This document shows positions 1 through 8,586 of a stretch of 64,000 nt of DNA, piece after piece. The notes under the pieces were generated by a model. That model saw nothing but the letters and a program-made list of their open reading frames with translations. It made no database searches and was not told the origin of the DNA. Where the stretch lies: assembly GCA_902788705.1 (NCBI GenBank), contig CADALE010000012.1, forward strand, positions 1 through 64,000, given 5' to 3'. Within the stretch, counting starts at the first letter, position 1. Each line of letters starts with the position of its first letter. The position numbers and the translations under genes were made by a program. The DNA is from an uncultured Coriobacteriaceae bacterium. Lineage in GTDB: Bacteria > Actinomycetota > Coriobacteriia > Coriobacteriales > Atopobiaceae.

Positions 1-2
1 GC

Positions 3-269
3 CAGGACGAGATGAAGAAGGCCGTGGAGTGCGGCTACTGGAACCTCTTCACCTTCAACCCGGCTGCCCCGCAGGGCAAGAAGTTCACGCTTACCTCCAA
101 GGCTCCGGCCGGCGGGTATCAGGAGTTCCTGATGAACGAGGCTCGCTACAACCGCCTCACCCGCGAGTTCCCCGAGCGCGCGACCGTGCTGTTCGCCCGC
201 AACGAGGAAGCCGCCATGGCTCGCTACGAGCACCTGGTCAAGCTCAAGGACCTCTACGCCGAGCTGTAG
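3..269 (+). CDS. nifJ: Pyruvate:ferredoxin (flavodoxin) oxidoreductase, C-terminal fragment
   Basis: Only the last 88 or so codons lie in the window; the reading frame is open from the left edge, so the gene begins upstream. The visible part has the sequence style of the C-terminal tail of single-chain pyruvate:ferredoxin oxidoreductases (WNLFTFNPA, then LTSKAPAGGYQEFLMNEARYN and a final acidic helix). The full enzyme oxidatively decarboxylates pyruvate to acetyl-CoA in the cytoplasm and passes electrons to ferredoxin using TPP and Fe-S clusters. It fits an anaerobic metabolism and the iorAB genes found further along. A strong hairpin follows the stop codon. The assignment rests on the tail alone, since no cofactor motif is visible. 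Confidence 0.8.
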   Translation, partial: QDEMKKAVECGYWNLFTFNPAAPQGKKFTLTSKAPAGGYQEFLMNEARYNRLTREFPERATVLFARNEEAAMARYEHLVKLKDLYAEL

Positions 270-301
270 GACAGCGCGCGTCAGCGCATTAGGCTAGGCT
301 A

Positions 302-342
302 GCAAGGCGGCCTCGGACTTCGGTCCGGGGCCGCCTTCTTGC
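302..342 (+). terminator. Rho-independent-type terminator after the oxidoreductase gene
   Basis: The arms GCAAGGCGGCC and GGCCGCCTTcTTGC enclose a further GGAC-TTCG-GTCC tip, giving a very stable stem 30 bases after the stop codon. The T-rich tail is short. Confidence 0.75.
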
Positions 343-366
343 TTTGGGGGGGTGTTTGGTTAGCGG

Positions 367-545
367 TGTCGGAATCGCGGCACGCACGCATCGCTTCCGA
401 CATCTGGAGGGCCCGGGGTGTCGGAATCGCCGCGCGCACGCATCGCTTCCGACATCTGGAGGGCCCTGGGTGTCGGAATCGCCGCGCGCACGCATCGCTT
501 CCGACAAATCCAGGGGCCCAGGTGTCGGAATCGCGGCACGGGCCC
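367..545. repeat. 52-bp tandem array of palindromic units (array 1)
   Basis: Units begin at 367, 419, 471 and 523, a period of exactly 52 bases, with the fourth unit incomplete. Each full unit carries an inverted repeat TGTCGGAA ... TTCCGACA around a GC-rich centre, followed by a GGAGGGCCC-like linker. A homologous array with the same period lies at 15472. It occupies most of the 487-base gap between the oxidoreductase terminator and the next gene; bases 546-756 show nothing else recognisable apart from the ribosome binding site of the next gene. Confidence 0.9.
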
Positions 546-756
546 AGGCAGTACCCCTCCCTGTCAGGGCGAGATTGCCTGCTTGGCCGGGCTGCCGTCG
601 CGTGGGGGTGTCTGTGAATTAGGTGCAGGGTGCGCCGCCATAGGACCGTTGCCGCATAATATTTGGAATCTACGTGTCTGAGCTGCCCAAGGAAGATTTG
701 GGAACATGCGGGCCGCTTCGGCTGGCTCGCATGTGGGCAGAGGAGGAGATCAAAAC

Positions 757-1998
757 ATGAACGAGATCATCGAGCGCTACGAGTCGAACGTGCGGTCATA
801 CTGCCGTAAGTGGCCTGCTACCTTTGCCACCTCCAAGGGCCCCTTCATGTACGACGAGGACGGCAACCGCTACATCGACTTCTTCGACGGCGCCGGCACC
901 CTCAACTATGGGCACAACAACCCGGCCATCAAGCAGGCCGTGGTTGACTACCTCATGTCCGACGGCATCCTGCATGGCCTGGACATGACCACCTCGGCCA
1001 AGGCGGCCTTCATCAAGACCCTGCAGGAGCGCATCCTGCAGCCGCGTGGGCTTGACTACAAGGTGGCCTTCCCTGGCCCCACGGGCACCAATGCCAACGA
1101 GCTCGCGCTCAAGTTTGCGCGCAAGGCCACGGGCCGCACCGAGGTGTGGGCGCTCATGGGCGCCTTCCACGGCATGACGCTTGGCGCCTTGGCCCTGACC
1201 AGCGACTCGTACTCGCGCGAAGGTGCCGGCCTGCCGCTGGTGGGCACGCGCCACATGCCCGCGCCGTACACGCTTCCCGGTCTTGACGCCATCGCCTACA
1301 TGGAGGCTGTTCTGGCCGACGACCACGCAGGCGCCTCCAAGCCTGCGGCCATCATCGTCGAGACCACGCAGGCCGAGGGTGGCATCCAGGTGCTGCCCAC
1401 CGAGTTTCTGGTTGGCCTGCGCGACCTGTGCACCCGCCACGGCATCGTGATGATCGTTGACGACATCCAGGTTGGCTGCTGGCGTACCGGCACGTTCTTC
1501 TCGTTCGAGCGCGCGGGCATCAAGCCCGACATCGTGACGCTGTCCAAGTCGCTTGGCGGCATCGGCACTCCGTTTGCCGTCACGCTGGTCTCTCCCGATC
1601 TTGACGTGCTGGGGCCCGGCGAGCACAACGGCACCTTCCGCGGCAACCAGCTGGGCATGGTGGCCGCCAAGGCCGCGATCGACTTCGCGCTTGACACCGA
1701 CTTCGTGCCCCAGCTGCAGGAGAAGGGCGCCCTTGCCAAGGAGCTGGTTGAGGGCATCGCCGCCAAGCATGGCGTTGAGGCTCGCGGCATCGGCATGATC
1801 TGGGCGCTCGAGCTGGGCGATGGCGCACTGGTCAAGGACGCCATCCACCGCCTCTTTGACCGCGGCGTCATCTGCGAGGCCTGCGGCCGCGGCGACTCCG
1901 CGCTGAAGCTGATGCCTGCGCTGGTTACGCCCAACGACGTGCTTCGCGAGGGCATGGCCGCCATCGACGAGGTGCTGGGCGAGGTGCTGGGCAGGTAG
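757..1998 (+). CDS. Class III aminotransferase, EctB-like diaminobutyrate--2-oxoglutarate transaminase
   Basis: A 413-residue PLP enzyme. The N-terminus (RYESNVRSYCRKWPATF, then YDEDGNRYIDFFDGAGTLNYGHNNP) closely follows EctB/rhizobactin-type diaminobutyrate aminotransferases, which interconvert aspartate semialdehyde plus glutamate with 2,4-diaminobutyrate plus 2-oxoglutarate. The PLP-binding lysine is Lys264 in TLSKSLGG, and the cofactor aspartate lies in VDDIQVG upstream. I chose the ATG at 757 because AGGAGGAG precedes it at good spacing; an earlier in-frame ATG at 706 has no such site and adds residues not typical of the family. No ectA or ectC is adjacent, so ectoine synthesis is not implied; diaminobutyrate may serve cell wall or another pathway. 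Substrate assignment is from family resemblance. Confidence 0.8.
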   Translation: MNEIIERYESNVRSYCRKWPATFATSKGPFMYDEDGNRYIDFFDGAGTLNYGHNNPAIKQAVVDYLMSDGILHGLDMTTSAKAAFIKTLQERILQPRGLDYKVAFPGPTGTNANELALKFARKATGRTEVWALMGAFHGMTLGALALTSDSYSREGAGLPLVGTRHMPAPYTLPGLDAIAYMEAVLADDHAGASKPAAIIVETTQAEGGIQVLPTEFLVGLRDLCTRHGIVMIVDDIQVGCWRTGTFFSFERAGIKPDIVTLSKSLGGIGTPFAVTLVSPDLDVLGPGEHNGTFRGNQLGMVAAKAAIDFALDTDFVPQLQEKGALAKELVEGIAAKHGVEARGIGMIWALELGDGALVKDAIHRLFDRGVICEACGRGDSALKLMPALVTPNDVLREGMAAIDEVLGEVLGR

Positions 1999-2136
1999 CG
2001 TTGCCAAGGCGTCCTGCCGCAACGGGGCGACGGAGGGCCCGCGGTTGTTTGTGACCGGGGCATTCGCTATCGTCAAAGTATGCAAGATGGGAAGCGTGCG
2101 CCGGGCACCGGCGCACGCATGGCATGGAGGCTGATT

Positions 2137-4380
2137 GTGAACGAGTCGCGCTCGAATGGAAAGTCCCTGCGCTACCGCGGTGCGTTGCTGGCGGGCAAGG
2201 CGGTTGCCGGCGCCCTCAAGATTGCCCATCGTTCGGGCGGCCAGCTTCCGGGCGTGGTGGCAGAGAAGATCTGCCCCGACTTCCTGGGCCACATCGGCAA
2301 GCCAGAACACCTTGTGTTCGTGACGGGCACCAATGGCAAGACCACGGCGTCCAACCTGCTTGACGACCTGTTTATTGGCCTTGGTCACCAGCCGCTTACC
2401 AATCGCGAGGGCGGCAACGTCAACACCGGAATCATGAGCTCGCTGCTCAAGCCTGCCACGGCGGGTGGCAAGCAGCGCAACGATCTTGGGGTGTTTGAGC
2501 TTGACGAGCTGTCCTGCCGCAAGGTGTTGCCGTATGCCCCGCCCGAGGTGCTGCTCATCACCAACCTGTGCCGAGACTCGTTCAACCGTAACGCCAACAC
2601 CGACTACATCAGCTCGGTCATCTCGTCGTCCGTGCCCAACTCGACGAAGCTCGTGCTTAATGCCGACGACCTCATCTCGTCTGGCGTCGCGCCGTCAAAC
2701 CACAACCGCGTGTACTACTCGGTGGGACATCTGCCCGACGACCTCGAGCGGCCCGACGGCATCGTGAGCGACCTTACCGCCTGCCCGGTGTGCGGCGGCC
2801 GCTTGGAATACGAGTGGTGCCACATGCGCCACCTTGGCAAGCTGCATTGCGTCGCGTGCGGCCATGGCAACCCAACCCCCGACTACGAGGTGGTGTCGGT
2901 GGACCGCAGCGCGGGCACCATGGTGGTGCGCGAGCACTGCCACCAGGGCGAGGAGCACGAGTATCGCATGGTGTCCGCATCCATCACGGGCATCTACAAC
3001 CTGCTGAGCTGCATCACGGTTCTGCGCGAGATGGGCTATGCGGCGGATGACATTGCGGGCGTGCTTGAGCGTGGCGTGCGCGTGACCAAGCTGCGCCACA
3101 GCGAGGAAGAGGCCGGCGGCATCCGCCTTGTCAACACGGCAAGCAAGGGCGAGAACAGCACCGCCACCTCCATCTTCTTCTCGGGGTTCAGGCGCGAGCC
3201 GGGACGCAAGGCCCTCTTGCTCATCATTGACGACAAGCCGCTTGAGCATAACCCCTACGGGTCGGAGTACACCGGCTGGCACTACCAGACCGACTTCGAG
3301 TTTCTTGCTGACCCCAGCATCCAGCAGGTGGTGTACTACGGGCCGCGCGGCCACGACGCAATGCTGCGCATGGAGCTGGGTGGTGTCGACCGCAGCAAGG
3401 TGGCGCTGGCCACCACCTTCGAGCAGGCCGTCAACCTGGTTGACCTGACGAACGTCGACGAGGTATGCGTGGCCTTTGACGTGTACCGAGCCCAGGATGC
3501 GGACCTGTGCCGCAAGATGCTGCGCACCCGCATCGAGGAGGGCCGCCTTCAGGCGCAGCCGGACGAGGGTGCCACCAGCGTGGCGTTTACCCCGGGGACG
3601 CCCGTGCCCACCGACGTGCCCGCCAACCAGGGCGAGGGCTGCGTGGTTGAGGTGCTGTACCCCGAGTTTGGCAATCAGGCAGGCGAGAACGGCAATGCCC
3701 TCTACCTGCACGCCTGCCTGCCGGGGGCAACGTTCGTGGAGACGTCGTACGGCGATGAACCCGCCTTCGTTACCCAGGACGTGTCCGCCATCGTGATGGG
3801 CGGCATGACCGAGGCGCACCAGCAGCTTGCGGCCAAGGCACTTCGCCCGCATGCGGCGCGCCTGGCCCAGCTGGCCGACGCGGGCGTGCCCATGCTCTTT
3901 ACCCACAGTGCGGCCGAGCTGCTTGGCACCACGTTTGGCACGCCGGGCGGCGGCCGAGCCGAGGGCCTGGGCGTGCTTGACTTTGCCACCCGCCTCGACA
4001 TGCCCAAGCGCTACCAGTGCTCGATCGTGGGAACGTTCGACCCAGCCGACGGCACGCCGGCCATGACCATCCTAGGCTTCAAGATTCAGTTCACGCAGAT
4101 GCGCGGCAACAACGCCACGAGCCCCTTTGCCAAGGTGGAGCGGGGCTGGGGCCTTGCGGAGGGAAGCACCTTCGAGGGGTTCAGGCGCGGTGGCCTCATC
4201 GCGTCGTGGGTCATAGGGCCCCTGCTTGTCGCCAATCCCGACCTGGCAAGCTGGTTCTGCAAGCGGGTGGTGGGGCACGACGTGCCAATCGCCTTCGAGA
4301 ACGAGGCGCGCGCCGCATACGAGGTGCGTCATGCCGAGCTTACGAAGCCGCTGCCCAAGGGCAAGTCCGTCAACCCGTAA
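2137..4380 (+). CDS. Fused MurT (Mur ligase-like) and GatD-like glutamine amidotransferase domain protein
   Basis: A 747-residue protein combining what are usually two subunits of the lipid II isoglutaminyl synthase, which amidates D-glutamate in the peptidoglycan stem. Residues about 1-490 form the MurT part: P-loop GTNGKTT near residue 65, a four-cysteine zinc ribbon (CPVCGG ... CVACGHG, residues about 216-246) typical of MurT, and the C-terminal Mur ligase domain. From about residue 505 the chain resembles GatD (CobB/CobQ-like class I amidotransferase). The expected nucleophile cysteine is replaced (THSAAELLG, His590) and the HGP histidine is replaced by isoleucine (VIGPLL, Ile693), so glutaminase activity looks lost. 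The GTG at 2137 follows TGGAGG by six bases; in-frame ATGs at 2080 and 2119 lack a comparable site. Confidence 0.82.
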   Translation: MNESRSNGKSLRYRGALLAGKAVAGALKIAHRSGGQLPGVVAEKICPDFLGHIGKPEHLVFVTGTNGKTTASNLLDDLFIGLGHQPLTNREGGNVNTGIMSSLLKPATAGGKQRNDLGVFELDELSCRKVLPYAPPEVLLITNLCRDSFNRNANTDYISSVISSSVPNSTKLVLNADDLISSGVAPSNHNRVYYSVGHLPDDLERPDGIVSDLTACPVCGGRLEYEWCHMRHLGKLHCVACGHGNPTPDYEVVSVDRSAGTMVVREHCHQGEEHEYRMVSASITGIYNLLSCITVLREMGYAADDIAGVLERGVRVTKLRHSEEEAGGIRLVNTASKGENSTATSIFFSGFRREPGRKALLLIIDDKPLEHNPYGSEYTGWHYQTDFEFLADPSIQQVVYYGPRGHDAMLRMELGGVDRSKVALATTFEQAVNLVDLTNVDEVCVAFDVYRAQDADLCRKMLRTRIEEGRLQAQPDEGATSVAFTPGTPVPTDVPANQGEGCVVEVLYPEFGNQAGENGNALYLHACLPGATFVETSYGDEPAFVTQDVSAIVMGGMTEAHQQLAAKALRPHAARLAQLADAGVPMLFTHSAAELLGTTFGTPGGGRAEGLGVLDFATRLDMPKRYQCSIVGTFDPADGTPAMTILGFKIQFTQMRGNNATSPFAKVERGWGLAEGSTFEGFRRGGLIASWVIGPLLVANPDLASWFCKRVVGHDVPIAFENEARAAYEVRHAELTKPLPKGKSVNP

Positions 4381-4566
4381 GTGCTGCGGCACTGGCGGCA
4401 ACTGTTGCGAGCAGCCGGCCATCAGCCTTGCGCGACCGGCTGCCCCGTGTGGCGCGCACCAAGGAAAAATGCGCCTTGCACATGGCCTTTTTTGAGGTGG
4501 CACGCGTCGCTCATGCCGTAGAATGGGAACGGCTTGTAGGCTGCGTTGCAGGGAGCATGAGTTTCC

Positions 4567-5805
4567 TTGAACCCCGTCATCGTCATTCCCTCGTATTGGG
4601 CCAGACACGACTACCTGCCCGAGGTGGGCGAGGTTGGCGTGTACGACCATGCCACGCCGGTTGACAAGCCCATGCCCGAGCTGGAAACCTGCCTTGCCTC
4701 GCTCGACAAGGTTCGTGGCGTGCTGCGTACCGTGGTGCTGCTGGTTGCGCCTCCCGAGTGCGAGGAGTCGGCCCGCGCCCGCGTCGAGGGCATCTGCCGC
4801 ATGCACCCCAACCTGAACCCCCTCATCATCGGAAGTCCCGAAGCGCGCCTCGTGACCGACGTGGTGTACGGCCTGGCGCCTACCATGCCGGGCGAGGCCG
4901 TGGCGCTTCGCGGCTACGGCGCCATCCGCAACATGGGTCTGGCGGTGGCTGCGGTGCTGGGCCACGACGTGGTGGTGTTCCTTGACGACGACGAGGTGGC
5001 CCTCGACGAGAACTTCCTCATCGATGCAGTGTATGGCCTGGGCCTTTCCAACCGCCAGGGCATTCCCATCCTTGCCAAGACGGGCCACTTCATCGACCGC
5101 GAGGGCTCGCCGTACGCAAACGTGGGCTCGCCGCGCTGGAGCGAGCGTCGCTGGTCAAAGCGCAGGGCCTTCAACGCCCTGATGCAGCGGCTGCTTGATG
5201 GGCCCCGCATCATGCGCACCAGCTACCTGTGCGGCGGCTGCTTCGCCGTTACCGCCCAGGCCTTCACCAGGGTTGGGTTTGACTCGGTCATCACCCGCGG
5301 CGAAGACCTAGACTACCTCTTTGACCTGCGCATGTATGGCATCGACGTGTGGTTTGACAACCAGTGGCTGGTGCGGCACATGCCGCCTGAGGTACCCAGC
5401 CACGCGGCGCGCTTCCTGCAGGACGTGTACCGCTGGACGTACGAGCGTCGCAAGCTGGCGGTTACCAACGCCACCATCGGCATGCGCCCCGTGACGCCCG
5501 AATCGCTGATGCCCTATCCTGCGCAGTGGGTGAGCGACGAGGTTGACTCGCGCATTGCCACCACGGCTCTGCGTCGCGCCATCGTGGGGCCCGAGCGCCT
5601 TGAGTACCTGCGCATATATCTGTTTGGCCGCCGGCAGGCCCGCGTGTGGGCCGAGGGCGTGGAAAGCCGCTACCTCAAGTTCCAGACCTACTGGCCGCAG
5701 GTGATGGCCACCATCTGGGACTTCCAGGAGCTTGCGCAGCGGCTGGTGCGCCTGGGCACCGCGCGCCTTCGCGCGTCGGCATCGCAGAGGGGGAACGACG
5801 CATGA
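4567..5805 (+). CDS. GT-A fold glycosyltransferase (family 2-like)
   Basis: A 412-residue cytoplasmic protein beginning at TTG 4567 (NPVIVIPSYW) with GGGAG upstream. It shows a nucleotide-sugar binding N-terminus, a DDD metal/donor motif in VVVFLDDDEVALDENF (about residues 137-152), and later GEDLDYLFDLRMYGIDVWF, which resembles the acceptor-side motif of GT2 enzymes. Its TGA overlaps the ATG of the next sensor kinase gene (ATGA), so the two are probably co-translated, suggesting that the glycosyltransferase and the two-component system act on the cell envelope together. Donor and acceptor are unknown. Confidence 0.7.
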   Translation: MNPVIVIPSYWARHDYLPEVGEVGVYDHATPVDKPMPELETCLASLDKVRGVLRTVVLLVAPPECEESARARVEGICRMHPNLNPLIIGSPEARLVTDVVYGLAPTMPGEAVALRGYGAIRNMGLAVAAVLGHDVVVFLDDDEVALDENFLIDAVYGLGLSNRQGIPILAKTGHFIDREGSPYANVGSPRWSERRWSKRRAFNALMQRLLDGPRIMRTSYLCGGCFAVTAQAFTRVGFDSVITRGEDLDYLFDLRMYGIDVWFDNQWLVRHMPPEVPSHAARFLQDVYRWTYERRKLAVTNATIGMRPVTPESLMPYPAQWVSDEVDSRIATTALRRAIVGPERLEYLRIYLFGRRQARVWAEGVESRYLKFQTYWPQVMATIWDFQELAQRLVRLGTARLRASASQRGNDA

Positions 5806-7142
5806 AGCTATGGCTTGCCGAGCACGTAGGCCCGGTGGTGCACGTGGTCATGGGCTTCGTGACGGTGGTGCTCATCGCGCTGCTGATGTGGGGCATCGGC
5901 CGCAGCAACCTGATGCTTGCCATGGTGGCGGGCGGAGGCCTGGCCGTGGTCATCGTGCTGGGCGGCAGCATGCTCATCGCCCCCGACGACCTGCGCTCGC
6001 AAGCAACCGAGCGCATGCTGCGCCTCTCGTCCATCACGCTGATGCACCTGCGCTCCGGCCTTAACCCCCAAAGCTGCCGCGCCGTGTGCCAGCTGCTGCT
6101 TCCCGAGACCGAGGCCGCGGCCATCGCCATGACCGACACCCGCCGTACGCTGGCCTATGCAGGCGAGCGCGTGTCGATGTACGGCACCGGCACCGACAAT
6201 AGTGCCCCCACCATCGAGGTGCTGGAAAGCCGTCGCATCCAGACCTTCTCGGGCCTCGACCGGGTCGAGTGGCTTGACGTCACCAACGTCGACGAGAGCT
6301 CGGCCAAGATCCGCCACGTGCGCGCCTATCCGGTGGCCATCATCGTGCCGCTCATCGTGCTGGACCGCGCCGTGGGCACCGTCAAGCTGTACTACCGCCA
6401 CGGTAACGAGGTGGACCGCACGCAGATGGCCATCGCGCGCGGCCTTGCCGACCTGCTGTCGGCCCAGCTTACCGTGGCCGAGCTTGACCGCCAGGCCGAC
6501 CTTACGGCAAAGGCCGAGCTGCGCGCCCTGCAGGCGCAGATCAACCCTCACTTCCTGTTCAACACGCTCAACACCATCGCCGCGTTCACGCGCACCGACC
6601 CCACCAAGGCCCGCGACCTGCTGCGCGAGTTCTCCACCTTCTACCGCCGCACGCTGGAGAGCTCGCAGGAGCCCATCCCGCTGTCGTCCGAGCTTGAGCA
6701 GACCGCGCGCTACCTGCACATCGAGAAGGCGCGCTTTGGCGAGGAGCGCATCGTGGAGAGCTTCCACGTTGAGGAGGGCTGTGGCGACGTGCTGGTGCCG
6801 GGCTTCATCGTGCAGCCCATTGTGGAGAACGCCGTGCGCCACGCCATGAGCGACGAGGGTGCCCTGCATATCGACATCCAGGTGGCCACCGATGGCCGCG
6901 ACGTGCTGATCGCCGTGGCCGACGACGGCTTGGGCATGGATGAGGAGGTGGCCGACCGCCTGCTCTCGGGCTCGTCGCAGACCTCGTCATCCAGTGGCAA
7001 GGGCACGGGCATCGCCCTGCGCAACGTGGCGGAACGCCTCGAGCTTAACTACGGCGTGGGCTCGGGGGTCGAGATCATCTCGCGGCCTGGCTCGGGCACG
7101 TGCGTTACGCTGCGTCTGGTTGACGTGGCGCCCGCAGGCTGA
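5802..7142 (+). CDS. LytS-type sensor histidine kinase (His_kinase/HATPase)
   Basis: A 446-residue inner-membrane sensor. Two membrane helices occupy residues about 11-60, followed by a GAF-like sensory region (about 90-235), then the His_kinase domain with phosphoacceptor His250 in NPHFLFNTLNT. The HATPase domain has the N-box (QPIVENAVRHA), DDGLGM and a serine-rich lid followed by GTGIALRNV. This is the architecture of LytS/YehU-type kinases. The start is the ATG overlapping the stop of the glycosyltransferase gene; a longer open frame upstream lies inside that gene and is ignored. Its partner is the LytTR response regulator that begins 201 bases downstream. The signal is unknown; the short membrane region argues against the six-helix 5TM-LYT sensor form. 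Confidence 0.88.
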   Translation: MKLWLAEHVGPVVHVVMGFVTVVLIALLMWGIGRSNLMLAMVAGGGLAVVIVLGGSMLIAPDDLRSQATERMLRLSSITLMHLRSGLNPQSCRAVCQLLLPETEAAAIAMTDTRRTLAYAGERVSMYGTGTDNSAPTIEVLESRRIQTFSGLDRVEWLDVTNVDESSAKIRHVRAYPVAIIVPLIVLDRAVGTVKLYYRHGNEVDRTQMAIARGLADLLSAQLTVAELDRQADLTAKAELRALQAQINPHFLFNTLNTIAAFTRTDPTKARDLLREFSTFYRRTLESSQEPIPLSSELEQTARYLHIEKARFGEERIVESFHVEEGCGDVLVPGFIVQPIVENAVRHAMSDEGALHIDIQVATDGRDVLIAVADDGLGMDEEVADRLLSGSSQTSSSSGKGTGIALRNVAERLELNYGVGSGVEIISRPGSGTCVTLRLVDVAPAG

Positions 7143-7343
7143 GAGGGTTCCTAAGGCAGGCGTCCCTTTTGGCGCGCCTTCGAGGCGCAGGGCACCGACA
7201 GACCCCAAGGCTTCTGACGTGGGCATCGTTGGCTTGGGTCCAACTTGGTAAACTTACTGCACAAAACGTGAAAAACAGCTACTATAGGCAACGTTGGCCG
7301 ATGCTGCCTGTCGTGGCGGCGCGCGAGAAACGAGACCATCCCC

Positions 7344-8081
7344 ATGCTGCATGCCCTGATTGTCGATGACGAGGCTCCTGCCCGCTCCGAGCTGCGGTTC
7401 CTTCTTGAGGAAACCGGACGCGTCGAATCCATCGAGGAGGCCTCCAGCGCACGCGAGGCCGTCCAGTACCTCGTTCGCATCAAGGAGACCGACGAGGAGC
7501 GCTGCGACGTGCTGTTCCTTGACATCTCCATGCCCAAGACCAGCGGCATGCAGCTGGCAGAAGCCCTGCACAAGCTGAAGAACCCGCCCGCGGTGGTGTT
7601 CGTGACGGCCTACAGCGAGTACGCGCTCGAGGCCTTTGAGGTGGACGCTGTCGACTACCTCATGAAGCCGGTGGAGACCGACCGCCTACAGCATGCCCTC
7701 GACAAGGTCGAGGCGCGCACGAAGCCGTCGGTGGGCAGCCACTCGTCGGTGGAGCGCATCCCGGTAGAGAAGGGTGGGCGCAAGGTGCTCATCCCGGTGG
7801 ACCAGATTCGCTACATCGAGGCCAAGGACGACTACTCCTGCATCTACACCGACACCGACCGCTTCCTGTCCACCATCTCGCTGGCCAAGCTCGAGCAGAA
7901 GCTCTCGGTGCACGGATTCTTCCGCGTGCACCGTGGCTATATCGTCAACCTCGACCACGTCGAGGACGTGGAGGTCATCTCCAGCGGCATCCTGCAGCTT
8001 GGGCTGAAGGGCATCGACGACAAGAAGATCCCCGTCTCACGCCGTCGCGTGGTGTCGCTTAAGCGGGCACTTGGCCTCTAG
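7344..8081 (+). CDS. LytTR-family response regulator
   Basis: A 245-residue transcription factor. The receiver domain (residues 1-120) has acidic residues at VDDEAP, the phosphoacceptor Asp60 in LFLDISMP and the conserved lysine in DYLMKPVE. The C-terminal LytTR DNA-binding domain (about 140-245) shows IRYIEAKDDYSCIYT and FFRVHRGYIVNLDHVEDVE. It follows the LytS-like kinase and is presumably phosphorylated by it. The 201-base gap between them leaves room for a separate promoter: an A/T-rich stretch around 7255-7290 has a TACTAT -10-like box, but I see no convincing -35 box. Confidence 0.9.
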   Translation: MLHALIVDDEAPARSELRFLLEETGRVESIEEASSAREAVQYLVRIKETDEERCDVLFLDISMPKTSGMQLAEALHKLKNPPAVVFVTAYSEYALEAFEVDAVDYLMKPVETDRLQHALDKVEARTKPSVGSHSSVERIPVEKGGRKVLIPVDQIRYIEAKDDYSCIYTDTDRFLSTISLAKLEQKLSVHGFFRVHRGYIVNLDHVEDVEVISSGILQLGLKGIDDKKIPVSRRRVVSLKRALGL

Positions 8082-8090
8082 GCGCGGCGC

Positions 8091-8555
8091 ATGCGCTTTG
8101 ACATCGTTTCAGATACGCATGGGCACCTCTCTGACGAGCTGCTGAAGGAGCTTCAGGGGGCCGACCTCATCGTGCACGCGGGCGACCTTTGCTCGTCCAG
8201 CGACCTGCGCACCCTCGAGCGCATCGCGCCTGTGCAGATGTGCCTGGGCAACAACGACTGGGGCAACGACTACGGCCCGTCGATCCAGCGGCTCACGCGC
8301 TTCTACGCGGAGGGGCTGCGCTGGCAGATCTGCCACTATCGTGAGAGGCTTGACCTCGTTACCTGCGACGTCGCCATCTGCGGGCACACGCATCGCCCCT
8401 GCTTCGAGCGCGACTCGCGAACCGGCACCTACATCATGAACCCCGGCAGCCCCACCTTCCCGCGCACGGGTGACGGCCCCACCATGGGGCGCATCCACGC
8501 CAAGGGCGGTAAGGTGCTGATGGCCGAGATCATCCGCCTTAACAAGCGCCGCTAG
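8091..8555 (+). CDS. YfcE/MJ0936-type metallophosphoesterase
   Basis: A 154-residue single-domain calcineurin-like phosphoesterase. Metal-binding motifs are all present: SDTHGH (residues 7-12), GDL (about 31), GNNDW (about 53-57) and GHTHRP (about 98-103), with a final NPGS motif. It starts 9 bases after the response regulator and is probably transcribed with it. Family members hydrolyse small phosphodiesters in the cytoplasm with divalent metal; the true substrate cannot be told. A second, distinct member lies at 23679-24224. The stop codon is followed by the 51-bp tandem array. Confidence 0.85.
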   Translation: MRFDIVSDTHGHLSDELLKELQGADLIVHAGDLCSSSDLRTLERIAPVQMCLGNNDWGNDYGPSIQRLTRFYAEGLRWQICHYRERLDLVTCDVAICGHTHRPCFERDSRTGTYIMNPGSPTFPRTGDGPTMGRIHAKGGKVLMAEIIRLNKRR

Positions 8556-8586
8556 GCGAGCGGCGGGTGCAGCGGGTCACCCCGGC

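Noticed and set aside
367..545. Small proteins translated from the 52-bp array
   Set aside because: They consist of repeat translation only; 52 is not a multiple of three, so the frame changes from unit to unit.
796..2388. Long leftward frame of 530 codons opposite the EctB-like gene
   Set aside because: It is a high-GC shadow: the plus-strand frame encodes a clear aminotransferase with all motifs, and the reverse product is His/Ala/Gly-rich without family features. Similar shadows oppose murT-gatD, iorA, dnaK, clpB and ftsH.
5646..5801. N-terminal extension of the LytS-like kinase
   Set aside because: The frame is open but lies inside the glycosyltransferase gene; the ATG at 5802 gives the normal start of the membrane region.
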